A DNA stretch of 64,000 bases from contig NZ_CP085839.1 of the NCBI RefSeq assembly GCF_020715565.1, forward strand, positions 496,001-560,000, read 5' to 3'. The translations under genes and the position numbers were made by a program. This DNA is from Nocardioides sp. Kera G14 (GTDB taxonomy: Bacteria; Actinomycetota; Actinomycetes; Propionibacteriales; Nocardioidaceae). Positions 15,709-25,317 of the stretch are shown piece by piece. The stretch's first letter is position 1. The number at the start of each line of letters is the position of its first letter. Under the pieces are notes generated by a model. That model was not told the origin of the DNA. It was given only the letters and a program-made list of their open reading frames with translations, and made no database searches.

Positions 15709-17799
15709 ATGACGGCGGTTGTCGAGCCGGTCGTCGAGGCCGAGGTCCCTGTCGCGGTCGAGCCGGCCGTCGACGTACCTCCGAGGAGGCGGAAGCGGGG
15801 TGACGTCCAGGGCCTGCGTGCCCTCGCCGTGGCCCTCGTGGTCGCCGACCACATGGGCATTCCCGGCTTCGGGGGCGGCTTCCTCGGGGTCGACGTCTTC
15901 TTCGTCATCTCCGGCTTCCTCATCACCGGCCTCGTCCTGCACGAGGCCAAGGCGCGCGGGGGCGTCTCCCTCGTCGGCTTCTACGCCCGGCGCGCCCGCC
16001 GGGTCCTGCCCGCCGCCACCCTGGTCCTCCTCACCACCCTCGTCGTCTGTGCGTACGTCGACTCCCTGGAGCGCACCCACCAGGCCGGTGAGGACGCGCT
16101 GTGGGCCGCCGGCTTCCTCGCCAACATCCACTTCGCACTGCAGGGCACCGACTACTTCGCCTCGTCGACGCCGTCGCTCTTCCAGCACTACTGGTCGCTG
16201 GCCGTGGAGGAGCAGTTCTACCTCGTCTGGCCCCTGCTGCTGGCGGTGCTCGTCCGCCTCCGCACCCACAAGTGGCTGATGCTCGCGATCGTCGCGACCG
16301 CCACTGCAGCGTCGTTCGCGTGGTCACTCCACGTCACGCCGCTCGACCCGACGACCGCCTACTTCAACACGCTGGCCCGCGGTTTCGAGCTCGGCGGCGG
16401 CGCCTGCCTGGCGGTGCTCGCCCCTCGTTTCCCGCGCTGGCTGCAGTGGACCCTCGGCCTCGCGGGCGCCGCAGGGATCGCCGTCTCGGTGGCGACCATG
16501 ACCGGCGAGACACCCTTCCCCGGCTGGCAGGCAGGCGTGCCGGTGCTGGCGACGATGGCGCTGCTCGCGGCGCCCACCGGCCCCATCTCCCAGCTGCTCC
16601 GGCTCGCCCCGCTCCGCGCGCTCGGCACGATCTCCTTCTCGGTCTACCTCTGGCACTGGCCGGTGCTGCAGCTCGCGCCGGCGAAGCTGCCCGCACACTG
16701 GTCGACCCTGCAGACCGACCTCGTCCTCGCCGGGATCATCCTCGGCCTCTCGACGCTCTCCTGGTTGGCCCTCGAGGTGCCGTTCCAGCGCTCGTGGATC
16801 CCGCTGCTCCGCCGTCGTGGGGCCCTCGCACTATGGCCCGTGACCATCGGTCTCGTCGTCGCCGCCGTCCTGGGTGCCAACGCCTGGTCGACGCACCAGC
16901 TCGAGGAGCGCAACAGGGCCGCAGAGGCCTGGCAGAAGGAGCACCCGGCAGTTGCCGCCGTCGTCCCCACCGAGACGCTGGCAGACAGGATCCAGGCAGC
17001 TGTCGTGCAGGCCAAGGCCGGCGCCCCACTGCCCGCCTTCGACCCGGCGGAGCACAGGGCCGACTTCTGGCGCACGCACTTCGGCTGCTACGCCGACAAC
17101 AGCGCCAGCGCCGCCCCCGCGTGCGTGTACGGCGACACGACGGCCACGCGCACCGTCGTGGTCCAGGGCGACTCCCACGCCGGCATGTGGCTGCCCGCCC
17201 TCGACCAGATCGGCAAGGCCCAGCACTTCCGCATTGTGCCGCTCGTGAAGCTGGGCTGCGCGCCCTTCTTCGTGCCGCAGACCATGAACGACAAGCCGTT
17301 CCCGACCTGTGCGGCGTTCCGTGACTGGGCGGTCGGCCAGGTGAAGGCACTGCGCCCGGATGCGGTGATCGTCGGCTACCGCGGCCTCTACGACACCTCC
17401 CCCTGGTCGGGGCAGACGATGGAGCAGACGTGGACAGGTGGGGTCCGCAAGCTGCTGACCCAGGAGGTCCCGGCTGCCGGCAAGGTCGTCGTCCTCGGCG
17501 ACATTCCGACGAGATCCGTGGCTCTCGACGCATGTGCCACGACGCCAGGCAACACCCAGGCGTCCTGCCTCGCGCCGGCCACCGGTTCCGGCGTGACCAG
17601 CAACCCGCTGACGCAGACCGTGGCGGCGGAGACCGGCGCGAGCTTCGTCGACACCGTCCCGCTGGTCTGTGCCGACGGACAGTGCCCGGCCGCCGTGGGC
17701 GAGGCATGGACCTACTTCGACGAGGACCACCTCTCGGCCTCGTGGGCGAGCTCCGCGAGCGACGAGCTCGCGGCGCGGATCGGGTCGCTGTTCGACTGA
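15709..17799 (+). CDS. OatA-like membrane O-acyltransferase with C-terminal SGNH domain
   Basis: 696 residues. The N-terminal acyltransferase-3 domain (about 28-390) has RGDVQGLRALAVALVVADH, FLGVDVFFVISGFLITGLV, FYARRARRVLPAA and SLAVEEQFYLVWPLLL with about ten membrane helices. The C-terminal extracytoplasmic SGNH esterase/acetyltransferase domain (about 450-696) has GDSHAGMWLPAL (Ser) and the Asp/His pair in DEDHLSASW. Such proteins carry an acyl group across the membrane and transfer it to wall polysaccharide or glycolipid. The acceptor is unknown. It follows the LytR_C gene after 4 bases. Confidence 0.92.
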   Translation: MTAVVEPVVEAEVPVAVEPAVDVPPRRRKRGDVQGLRALAVALVVADHMGIPGFGGGFLGVDVFFVISGFLITGLVLHEAKARGGVSLVGFYARRARRVLPAATLVLLTTLVVCAYVDSLERTHQAGEDALWAAGFLANIHFALQGTDYFASSTPSLFQHYWSLAVEEQFYLVWPLLLAVLVRLRTHKWLMLAIVATATAASFAWSLHVTPLDPTTAYFNTLARGFELGGGACLAVLAPRFPRWLQWTLGLAGAAGIAVSVATMTGETPFPGWQAGVPVLATMALLAAPTGPISQLLRLAPLRALGTISFSVYLWHWPVLQLAPAKLPAHWSTLQTDLVLAGIILGLSTLSWLALEVPFQRSWIPLLRRRGALALWPVTIGLVVAAVLGANAWSTHQLEERNRAAEAWQKEHPAVAAVVPTETLADRIQAAVVQAKAGAPLPAFDPAEHRADFWRTHFGCYADNSASAAPACVYGDTTATRTVVVQGDSHAGMWLPALDQIGKAQHFRIVPLVKLGCAPFFVPQTMNDKPFPTCAAFRDWAVGQVKALRPDAVIVGYRGLYDTSPWSGQTMEQTWTGGVRKLLTQEVPAAGKVVVLGDIPTRSVALDACATTPGNTQASCLAPATGSGVTSNPLTQTVAAETGASFVDTVPLVCADGQCPAAVGEAWTYFDEDHLSASWASSASDELAARIGSLFD

Positions 17800-17800
17800 C

Positions 17801-17820
17801 GTTCACCACGTGTGGTGAAC
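17801..17820. promoter_or_regulatory. Perfect 9-bp dyad between the acyltransferase and otsB
   Basis: GTTCACCAC (17801-17809) and GTGGTGAAC (17812-17820) form a perfect inverted repeat with a 2-base centre, one base after the acyltransferase stop and 44 bases before otsB. The centre is too tight for a good terminator loop and no T-run follows directly, so a regulator operator for otsB is as likely as a terminator. Confidence 0.45.
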
Positions 17821-17863
17821 GTGACTTTCTGCTCATGCTGCTGAATGTGGTTCGCTGGCAGAC

Positions 17864-18697
17864 ATGCGATGGGTCTCTGACGAGGGTGAACAGCGCTACG
17901 CCGCACTTCTGCAGGTGGCCCCGGACACGCTCGTGGCCCTCGACTTCGACGGCACCCTGTCCCCGATCGTCGACGATCCCGCCAAGGCGCGGATCCACCC
18001 CGACGCCGCCGACGTCCTGGTCGCACTCGCCTCCAAGGTCGCCGCGATCGCCGTCGTCACCGGCCGCCCGGCCCGCCAGGTCCTCGACCTCGGCGGCCTC
18101 GAGGAGGTCGCCGACCGGATGGCCGGCACCGGTGCCGAGCTGCGCGTCTTCGGGCAGTACGGCGCCGAGCGCTGGTCCTCCAGCCACCGTGTCGTCAGCA
18201 GTCCTCGACCGCCCGCCGGGCTGGCCACCTTCGAGCGTGACCTTCCGCGCCTGCTGCGTCAGGCCGATGCCGCGGACGCCTGGATCGAGGACAAGGGACT
18301 GGCGGTCGCCGTACACACGCGACGGCTGGACGACGCGGAGGCGGCCTTCGAGCGGCTGCTCCCGATCCTCACCGCCGCCGCCGAGTCGCACGACCTCGAG
18401 GTCGAGCCCGGCCGCTTGGTCGTCGAGATCCGCGGGGGCGGCACCGACAAGGGCATCGTCGTCGACCGACTGATCACCTCCCTGCCCGCCAAGGGCGTGC
18501 TCTTCGCCGGGGACGACCTCGGCGACCTGGAGGCATTCCAGACCATCAAGGCCTGGGCCGGGGAGGGGCTGGCCACGCTCCTCGTCTGCTCGGGTTCGGA
18601 GGAGCAATCAGCCCTCGTGCCACTGGCCGATGTCGTCGTGCCCGGGCCCGACGGTGTGCTCGAACTCCTGAGTCGGGTGGCGAGCGACCTCTCCTGA
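17864..18697 (+). CDS. otsB: Trehalose-6-phosphate phosphatase OtsB
   Basis: Dephosphorylates trehalose-6-phosphate to trehalose, completing the OtsA route. 277 residues, HAD superfamily. Motif I is LDFDGTLSPIVDDPAKA with the nucleophile Asp near residue 28. VVTGRPARQV holds the motif II Thr, GTDKGIVVDRL the motif III Lys, and FAGDDLGDLEAF motif IV with the metal-binding Asp pair. It starts at ATG 17864 behind a perfect dyad. Nearest gene downstream is thrC with its riboswitch. Confidence 0.94.
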   Translation: MRWVSDEGEQRYAALLQVAPDTLVALDFDGTLSPIVDDPAKARIHPDAADVLVALASKVAAIAVVTGRPARQVLDLGGLEEVADRMAGTGAELRVFGQYGAERWSSSHRVVSSPRPPAGLATFERDLPRLLRQADAADAWIEDKGLAVAVHTRRLDDAEAAFERLLPILTAAAESHDLEVEPGRLVVEIRGGGTDKGIVVDRLITSLPAKGVLFAGDDLGDLEAFQTIKAWAGEGLATLLVCSGSEEQSALVPLADVVVPGPDGVLELLSRVASDLS

Positions 18698-18716
18698 CGG
18701 CTACAGTTGGCGTCAG

Positions 18717-18842
18717 CTCATCGAGAGGGACTGAGGGAACGGCCCAGTGAAGTCCCGGCAACCGACCAGCGTTCTCCTCCCCAGGGGTGCTGGAGCAGGT
18801 GCTAATTCCGGCCTGGTGCGACAGTCGTCCAGGGAAGATGAG
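18717..18842 (+). ncRNA. SAM-I (S-box) riboswitch in front of thrC
   Basis: The core is recognisable: GAGAGGGACTGAGGGAACGG, then CCCAGTGAAGTCCCGGCAACC, GGTGCTAATTCC and GGGAAGATGAG. P1 pairs CTCATC (18717-18722) with GATGAG (18837-18842); the P3 stem is CCAGC (18766-18770) with GCTGG (18789-18793). The 3' strand of P1 runs straight into the thrC ribosome site (GGAGGAGG, 18842-18849). CTCCTCC at 18774-18780, in the P3 loop region, is a perfect complement of GGAGGAG at 18842-18848. No terminator is seen, so control is probably at translation. Confidence 0.85.
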
Positions 18843-18855
18843 GAGGAGGTTTCTC

Positions 18856-20103
18856 ATGAGCACTGGTCCCCGCAAGGGTGCATTCGGCAACGCGGTGGCG
18901 CTGTCCTGTCGTGAGTGCGGTCACCGGACCGATCTCGGCCCCTTCTACGCGTGCCCGGACTGCTTCGGGCCGCTCGAGGTCGCCTACGACTTCCCGGCGA
19001 TCAGCCGCGAGGAGATCGAGGCCGGCCCGGCCAACATCTGGCGCTACAAGGCGCTGCTGCCGGTGCCCGACGACATCGAGCAGAGCCCGAACACCGAGCC
19101 CGGCTTCACCCGGCTGATCGAGGCGAAGAACCTCGGCGCCGAGCTGGGCATCGCGAAGCTCTGGGTCAAGGACGACTCGACCAACCCGACGAACTCCTTC
19201 AAGGACCGCGTCGTCGCCTGCGCCCTGTCGGCGGCCGTCGAGCTCGGCTCGAAGGTCTTCGCCTGCCCCTCGACCGGCAACCTCGCCAACGCCGTCGCCG
19301 CCGCGGGTGCCCGCGCGGGCATCCCGACCGCCGTCTTCATCCCCTCGAACCTGGAGAAGCCGAAGCAGGTCAACTCCGCGATCTTCACCGACCGCCTGGT
19401 CGCCGTCGAGGGCAACTACGACGACGTCAACAAGCTCGCCCAGGAGATCGCCGCCGAGGAGGAGGGTTGGGCGTTCGTCAACGTCAACGTCCGTCCGTTC
19501 TACGCCGAGGGCTCCAAGACCCTGGGCTACGAGATCGCCGAGCAGCTCGGCTGGCGCCTGCCCGACCAGGTCGTCATCCCGGTCGCCTCGGGCTCGCAGC
19601 TGACCAAGGTGCACAAGTCCTTCCAGGAGCTGATCAAGCTCGGCCTCGTCGAGGCGAAGGACTACAAGATCTTCGGCGCCCAGGCCACCGGCTGCAACCC
19701 GGTCGCCACCGCCTTCAAGGCCGGCGTCGACGCCATCCGCCCGGTCAAGCCCGACACCATCGCCAAGTCGCTCGCGATCGGCAACCCGGCTGACGGCATC
19801 TACGTCCTCGACATCGCCCGCCAGACCGCCGGCGCCGTCGAGGAGGTCACCGACGAGGAGATCCGCGCCGGCATCATCCTGCTCGCCCGCACCGAGGGTG
19901 TCTTCACCGAGACCGCCGGCGGGACCACCGTCGCCGTCACGCGGAAGCTCGTCGAGACCGGCCAGCTCGACCCGACCCTCGAGACCGTCATCATCAACAC
20001 CGGCCACGGCCTCAAGACCCTCGACGCCGTCGCCGACCAGGTCGGCCCCGCCGCCACCATTGCCCCCAACTACGACGCCTTCGAGGCCGCCAACATCATC
20101 TGA
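18856..20103 (+). CDS. thrC: Threonine synthase
   Basis: Converts O-phosphohomoserine to threonine, PLP-dependent (fold type II). 415 residues. An N-terminal zinc-ribbon-like segment (CRECGHRTDLGPFYACPDCF, about residues 15-34) is followed by WRYKALLPV, the PLP-lysine motif DSTNPTNSFKDRVVACA, STGNLANAVAAAGARAG and PVASGSQLTKVHKS. Start ATG 18856 lies 6 bases after GGAGGAGG. A SAM-I riboswitch forms its leader, an unusual pairing because threonine synthase competes with methionine synthesis for homoserine. Confidence 0.96.
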   Translation: MSTGPRKGAFGNAVALSCRECGHRTDLGPFYACPDCFGPLEVAYDFPAISREEIEAGPANIWRYKALLPVPDDIEQSPNTEPGFTRLIEAKNLGAELGIAKLWVKDDSTNPTNSFKDRVVACALSAAVELGSKVFACPSTGNLANAVAAAGARAGIPTAVFIPSNLEKPKQVNSAIFTDRLVAVEGNYDDVNKLAQEIAAEEEGWAFVNVNVRPFYAEGSKTLGYEIAEQLGWRLPDQVVIPVASGSQLTKVHKSFQELIKLGLVEAKDYKIFGAQATGCNPVATAFKAGVDAIRPVKPDTIAKSLAIGNPADGIYVLDIARQTAGAVEEVTDEEIRAGIILLARTEGVFTETAGGTTVAVTRKLVETGQLDPTLETVIINTGHGLKTLDAVADQVGPAATIAPNYDAFEAANII

Positions 20104-20130
20104 GCCAACACCGCTCGACGCTGGCTCGAC

Positions 20131-20213
20131 CAAAGGGTCACCGTGACGGTTCGCGCTGTGGGTGACGCTTCGCAACGGTCACTCACAGCGCAAAGGGTCA
20201 CCGTGACACTTTG
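20131..20213. repeat. Compound repeat: direct copies of CAAAGGGTCACCGTGAC flanking a 14-bp hairpin
   Basis: CAAAGGGTCACCGTGAC occurs at 20131-20147 and 20191-20207; each contains the palindrome GTCAC-C-GTGAC. Between them GCGCTGTGGGTGAC (20153-20166) pairs with GTCACTCACAGCGC (20178-20191) with one G-T wobble. The second copy extends to CAAAG-G-GTCAC-C-GTGAC-A-CTTTG (20191-20213), an 11-bp dyad with one mismatch. It lies between thrC and the SGNH gene and could be a bidirectional terminator, an operator pair or a REP-like element. Confidence 0.6.
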
Positions 20214-20256
20214 GGGAGTTCGCCGCTGATTCACCCGCGCCGGGTAGACAGGTGAC

Positions 20257-21105
20257 GTGGACCGGAACGTGAAGATGCTGGCCGGCGCGGGGGCGACGGC
20301 GGCACTCGTCGGGGGAGTGGCCGTGCTCGGTGCGGCCGGGTTCATGCAGCTGCTCAAGAAGCAGGCCGCCCACGCCCGCGAGATCATCGGCAAGCCGCTC
20401 GGTGAGGTCGCGCTGGATGCGGACAAGGTCTATCGCCGCCGCTACACCGCGATGGGCGAGCCGCTCGACCTCCTGATCGTCGGGGACTCGATCGCCGCCG
20501 GCCTCGGAGCCACGCGACCCAAGGGCACCCTGGGCGCACGACTGGCCAAGGAGCTCGGCGACCAGCTCGAGCGCCCGGTGCGACTGCGGACGGTCGCCAA
20601 GGTCGGCGCGGAGACGTGGATGCTCCCCGAGCAGCAGCTCGCCACCCTCGAGGACGACTACGCCCCCGACGTCGCCGTGGTCATCGTCGGAGGCAACGAC
20701 GTCACCCATCGGATCCCGCTCAGCGAGTCGACCCGCGACCTCGTGGCGGTGATCGACTCGCTGCGCTCCCGCGGTGCCGCGGTGGTGGTCGGCACCTGCC
20801 CCGACCTCGGCGCCCTGCGTCCGCTGCCGGATCCTCTGCGCAGCCTCGCCGCTCGGGCCTCCCGCCAGTTGGCTGCCGCCCAGCGTGAGGCCGCGCTCGA
20901 GGCAGGTGCGCACGTCGTCTCGCTCGCCCACGTCGTCGGGCCGTTCTTCGTGACGAATCCCGACGACATGTTCGCGATCGACCAGTTTCACCCGAGTGAG
21001 CTCGGCTACCGACGTACGGCAGAGGCCCTGATCCCGTCCGTCCTCGCGGCTCTCGGTGAGCGCGACACGCTCCCCTTCGGCCACGCCGCCCCGGCGACCA
21101 CCTGA
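20257..21105 (+). CDS. SGNH/GDSL-type esterase, membrane-anchored or secreted
   Basis: 282 residues. N-terminal hydrophobic segment (AGATAALVGGVAVLGAAGFM, about 9-28) acts as an anchor or signal. SGNH blocks: LLIVGDSIAAGLGA (catalytic Ser), VGAETWM (Gly), VVIVGGNDVTHR (Asn) and DQFHPSELGYRRTA (Asp and His). All four blocks are present, so it should be an active esterase or acyl hydrolase; the substrate is unknown. GTG 20257 is chosen; TAGACA at 20245-20250 would place transcription start very close to it, so the message may be leaderless. Confidence 0.88.
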   Translation: MDRNVKMLAGAGATAALVGGVAVLGAAGFMQLLKKQAAHAREIIGKPLGEVALDADKVYRRRYTAMGEPLDLLIVGDSIAAGLGATRPKGTLGARLAKELGDQLERPVRLRTVAKVGAETWMLPEQQLATLEDDYAPDVAVVIVGGNDVTHRIPLSESTRDLVAVIDSLRSRGAAVVVGTCPDLGALRPLPDPLRSLAARASRQLAAAQREAALEAGAHVVSLAHVVGPFFVTNPDDMFAIDQFHPSELGYRRTAEALIPSVLAALGERDTLPFGHAAPATT

Positions 21106-21126
21106 GCGACCGGACCAACCATCTTT

Positions 21127-21153
21127 CTTGCACTCTCGGGGGTCGAGTGCTAA
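21127..21153. promoter_or_regulatory. CIRCE operator 1 (HrcA site) upstream of groEL
   Basis: CTTGCACTC (21127-21135), nine bases, GAGTGCTAA (21145-21153). The right arm is identical to the CIRCE consensus and the left arm matches 7 of 9. The HrcA repressor would hold groEL off until heat stress. Confidence 0.9.
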
Positions 21154-21161
21154 ACATGAAG

Positions 21162-21188
21162 CTGGCACTCTCGACAGGAGAGTGACAA
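21162..21188. promoter_or_regulatory. CIRCE operator 2 upstream of groEL
   Basis: CTGGCACTC (21162-21170), nine bases, GAGTGACAA (21180-21188). Arms are slightly more diverged from consensus than in operator 1. The two operators are offset by 35 bases, and the second ends 50 bases before the groEL start, so it probably lies in or near the transcribed leader. Confidence 0.82.
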
Positions 21189-21235
21189 CCAAGAACTTCC
21201 ACAGTTCCACTCACGACGTACGAAGGAAGCCATAG

Positions 21236-22876
<1,641 letters not shown>

Positions 22877-22897
22877 CGAGGTCCCACGCACCACACA

Positions 22898-22931
22898 CGA
22901 AGGGTCTGGTCCGAAAGGATCAGGCCCTTCG
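22898..22931 (+). terminator. Terminator hairpin after groEL
   Basis: A 15-base stem at 22898-22912 and 22917-22931 with a GAAA tetraloop, mostly G-C, two positions G-T wobble or mismatch. Only a weak T-run (ATTTCC) follows. It separates groEL from the leaderless-looking start of the next gene. Confidence 0.7.
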
Positions 22932-22958
22932 GCCATTTCCTCCCCTAGAGTCGCGGGC

Positions 22959-24725
22959 GTGAACCGCTTCGTCGTCTACGTCGTCGGCGTGCTCGTGATG
23001 CTCGGTCTGTTGGCCGCACCGGCGCTGATCTTCGACATCGCGCCGAGCGCGGACGAGACCTTCGAGCCGACGTCGATCAGCCGCTACGACGCGAGCTTCA
23101 CCGTCGATCGGGACGGCGACCTGAGCGCCGTGGAGTCCATCGACGTGGACTTCCCCAGTGGTGACAGGCACGGCATCTTCCGCTTCTTCGACCGCTACGA
23201 CCCGAACGCACCGCACGCCCGACGTACGCCTGAGGACATCTCGGTCAGCCGCGACGGTGCCGCGGAGCCCTACTCCGAGGAGAGTCAGGGACGCGGGCGC
23301 TACACCGTCCTCCAGATCGGCGATGCCGGCACCACGCTGGACAGAGGGACGCACCACTACGAGATCCGCTACACGATCCCCGGCGTCCTGCTGAAGGACG
23401 AGGCCGGCGGCAGCAGCTTCTACTGGAACGTCGTGCCCGGCGGCTGGCAGCAGGCGATGACGAACGTCGACGTCACCGTGAAGCTGCCCGTGAACGCAGC
23501 CACCTCCGTCCGCTGCGGTGTCGGTCAGGGCAGTGCCACCGTCCCCTGTACGCCGACCGGCACCGGCACGCGCGAGCTGGGCATCCACCTCGACTCCCTG
23601 CCGGCCAGGACGCCGGTCACCCTGCTCACCCACCTCGACCTGAAGACGCCCGCCGAGGGCGGCCATCTGCCGTGGACCATGCGCTGGGACCACGTCCTCG
23701 GCACGCAGCTCTGGCTCACGATCCTCGTTCTGATCCTCGGTGTGGCCGGCGCCCTTCTGGGCGCTCGGCTCGGTGCACGGGCGCGGGAGAAGGAGCCACC
23801 CTTCCCGCTGGTCTACGCGCCGCCCCCGGGACTCAACCCGGCCCAGGGCGCCTACCTCCTGCGCGAGACCATTCCCCGGCACGCCTTCGTCGCCACCCTC
23901 CTCGACGGCGCCCAGCGCGGCGTCCTCACGCTGGACCGCAGCGAGGACTCGTGGAGCGTGGCTCCCGTCGCGGCGGACGACCCCTCCGACCTTGCGCTCA
24001 CGACGGCGCACCGGCTGGCCGGCGGCCACGGCACCTTCACCGCGAGCAAGCGTGACGTCACCGCCGGCCAGAAGCTGCAGAGCGAGATGAAGTCGTTCAA
24101 GTCGGCGGTGAAGCTCTACGCGATCGAGCAGGGACACCTCTCCCGGACCGGCTTCGCGGGCGTCGGCGGTCTCCTCGTGCTCGGCGGCCTCGCGCTCATG
24201 CTGGCCAACCTGATCTGGAACCCGTTCGGGATGACGATCCTCGGCATCATCCCGGGCGCCTTCGCCATCTTCGGCTTCTCGATGGCTGCGGCCGGTGCCG
24301 GCACCAAGCGCACCAAGACGGGCCGTGAGCTCTGGTCACAGCTCGGAGGGTTCCGGCGCGTGCTGTCCACGCCCAGCAGCAAGGACCGCTTCGAGTTCTC
24401 CGGCCGTCAGGACCTGTACACCGCCTACATCCCGTGGGCGGTGGCCTTCGACTGTGCCAAGGAGTGGGCGGACAAGTACCGCACCGAGGTCGGGTCCGAG
24501 CCGCCGGTGCCGACGTACTTCGGCGGGTACTACGCCGGTGCCGTACTCGCCCACGGCGGCGACGTCACCTCCGACCTGGTCCGCGACTTCGACAGCACGG
24601 TCAACAGCGCGATCGCGTCCTACACGGCCACCCAGACCTCCTCGTCGTCCGGAGGCGGCGGCTTCGGCGGCGGTGGCTTCAGCGGTGGCGGCGGTGGCGG
24701 CGGTGGTGGCGGCGGCTCCTGGTGA
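22959..24725 (+). CDS. DUF2207 membrane protein with glycine-rich tail
   Basis: 588 residues. Signal/anchor helix at the start (VVYVVGVLVMLGLLAAPALI), an extracytoplasmic beta-rich DUF2207 domain (about 35-235; FTVDRDGDLSAVESIDVDFP, GIFRFFDRYDPNAP, HHYEIRYTI, FYWNVVPGGW), a helix near 250-275, a cytoplasmic domain, then two helices (about 400-450). The C-terminus is a Gly-rich stretch ending GGGGGSW, as in many TPM/DUF2207 proteins. GTG 22959 follows TAGAGT (22946-22951) at a spacing that suggests a leaderless message. Longer frames upstream run through groEL. It precedes lemA, a common pairing; function unknown. Confidence 0.88.
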   Translation: MNRFVVYVVGVLVMLGLLAAPALIFDIAPSADETFEPTSISRYDASFTVDRDGDLSAVESIDVDFPSGDRHGIFRFFDRYDPNAPHARRTPEDISVSRDGAAEPYSEESQGRGRYTVLQIGDAGTTLDRGTHHYEIRYTIPGVLLKDEAGGSSFYWNVVPGGWQQAMTNVDVTVKLPVNAATSVRCGVGQGSATVPCTPTGTGTRELGIHLDSLPARTPVTLLTHLDLKTPAEGGHLPWTMRWDHVLGTQLWLTILVLILGVAGALLGARLGARAREKEPPFPLVYAPPPGLNPAQGAYLLRETIPRHAFVATLLDGAQRGVLTLDRSEDSWSVAPVAADDPSDLALTTAHRLAGGHGTFTASKRDVTAGQKLQSEMKSFKSAVKLYAIEQGHLSRTGFAGVGGLLVLGGLALMLANLIWNPFGMTILGIIPGAFAIFGFSMAAAGAGTKRTKTGRELWSQLGGFRRVLSTPSSKDRFEFSGRQDLYTAYIPWAVAFDCAKEWADKYRTEVGSEPPVPTYFGGYYAGAVLAHGGDVTSDLVRDFDSTVNSAIASYTATQTSSSSGGGGFGGGGFSGGGGGGGGGGGSW

Positions 24726-24741
24726 GTGACAGGATGCGGCC

Positions 24742-25302
24742 ATGCTGATCGGGATCATCGTCCTCGTCGTGGTCGTCGCCCTCGTCCTCTTCGGGGTCGT
24801 GGGGTTCAACAGGCTGCGCTCCACCGACGTCAGCGCCCAGGAGGCGCTGGGTGGGATCGACGTCCAGCTCACCCGTCGCGCCGACCTGATCCCGAACCTC
24901 GTCGAGACCGTCAAGGGCTACGCCGCGCACGAGAAGGAGGTCCTCGAGGAGGTCACCCGCGCTCGGGCGGGCGTCCAGGCCGCCGCCGCAGGCACCGACG
25001 TCCCGGCCAAGGCCGCCGCCGACGCCCAGCTGCAGGGCGCGCTCGGCAGGCTCAACGTCGCCGTCGAGGCGTACCCCGACCTCAAGGCCAACCAGAACTT
25101 CCTCGACCTGCAGAAGCAGCTGGCCGAGACCGAGAACCAGATCGCCTTCGCGCGCACCTACTACAACGACGCTGTCTCGACGCTCAACAAGCTCGTCGTC
25201 ACGATCCCGTGGATGTTCTTCACCGGCCTCGCCAAGGTCGGCAAGCGCGACTTCTACAAGGCCCCCGAGGGCCAGCAGACCGCACCGACCGTCAGCTTCT
25301 GA
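24742..25302 (+). CDS. lemA: LemA family protein
   Basis: 186 residues. One N-terminal membrane helix (IIVLVVVVALVLFGVVGF), then the helical LemA domain with ALGGIDVQLTRRADLIPNLVETVKGY, NQNFLDLQKQLAETENQIAFARTYYNDAV and a C-terminal RDFYKAPEGQQTAPTVSF. Typical length. 16 bases after the DUF2207 gene, so one transcript is likely. Its role is not established in general; the family is linked to envelope processes. Ends 15 bases from the convergent gntR-type gene. Confidence 0.93.
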   Translation: MLIGIIVLVVVVALVLFGVVGFNRLRSTDVSAQEALGGIDVQLTRRADLIPNLVETVKGYAAHEKEVLEEVTRARAGVQAAAAGTDVPAKAAADAQLQGALGRLNVAVEAYPDLKANQNFLDLQKQLAETENQIAFARTYYNDAVSTLNKLVVTIPWMFFTGLAKVGKRDFYKAPEGQQTAPTVSF

Positions 25303-25317
25303 CCGGATGCCGCCGCT

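Noticed and set aside
18717..18842. SAM-IV riboswitch
   Set aside because: The P3/P4 wording (GGTGCTAATTCC, GGGAAGATGAG) and P1 position fit SAM-I better.
24650..24722. Gly-repeat DNA as a tandem repeat locus
   Set aside because: It encodes the Gly-rich tail common to DUF2207 proteins; no need for a separate repeat call.
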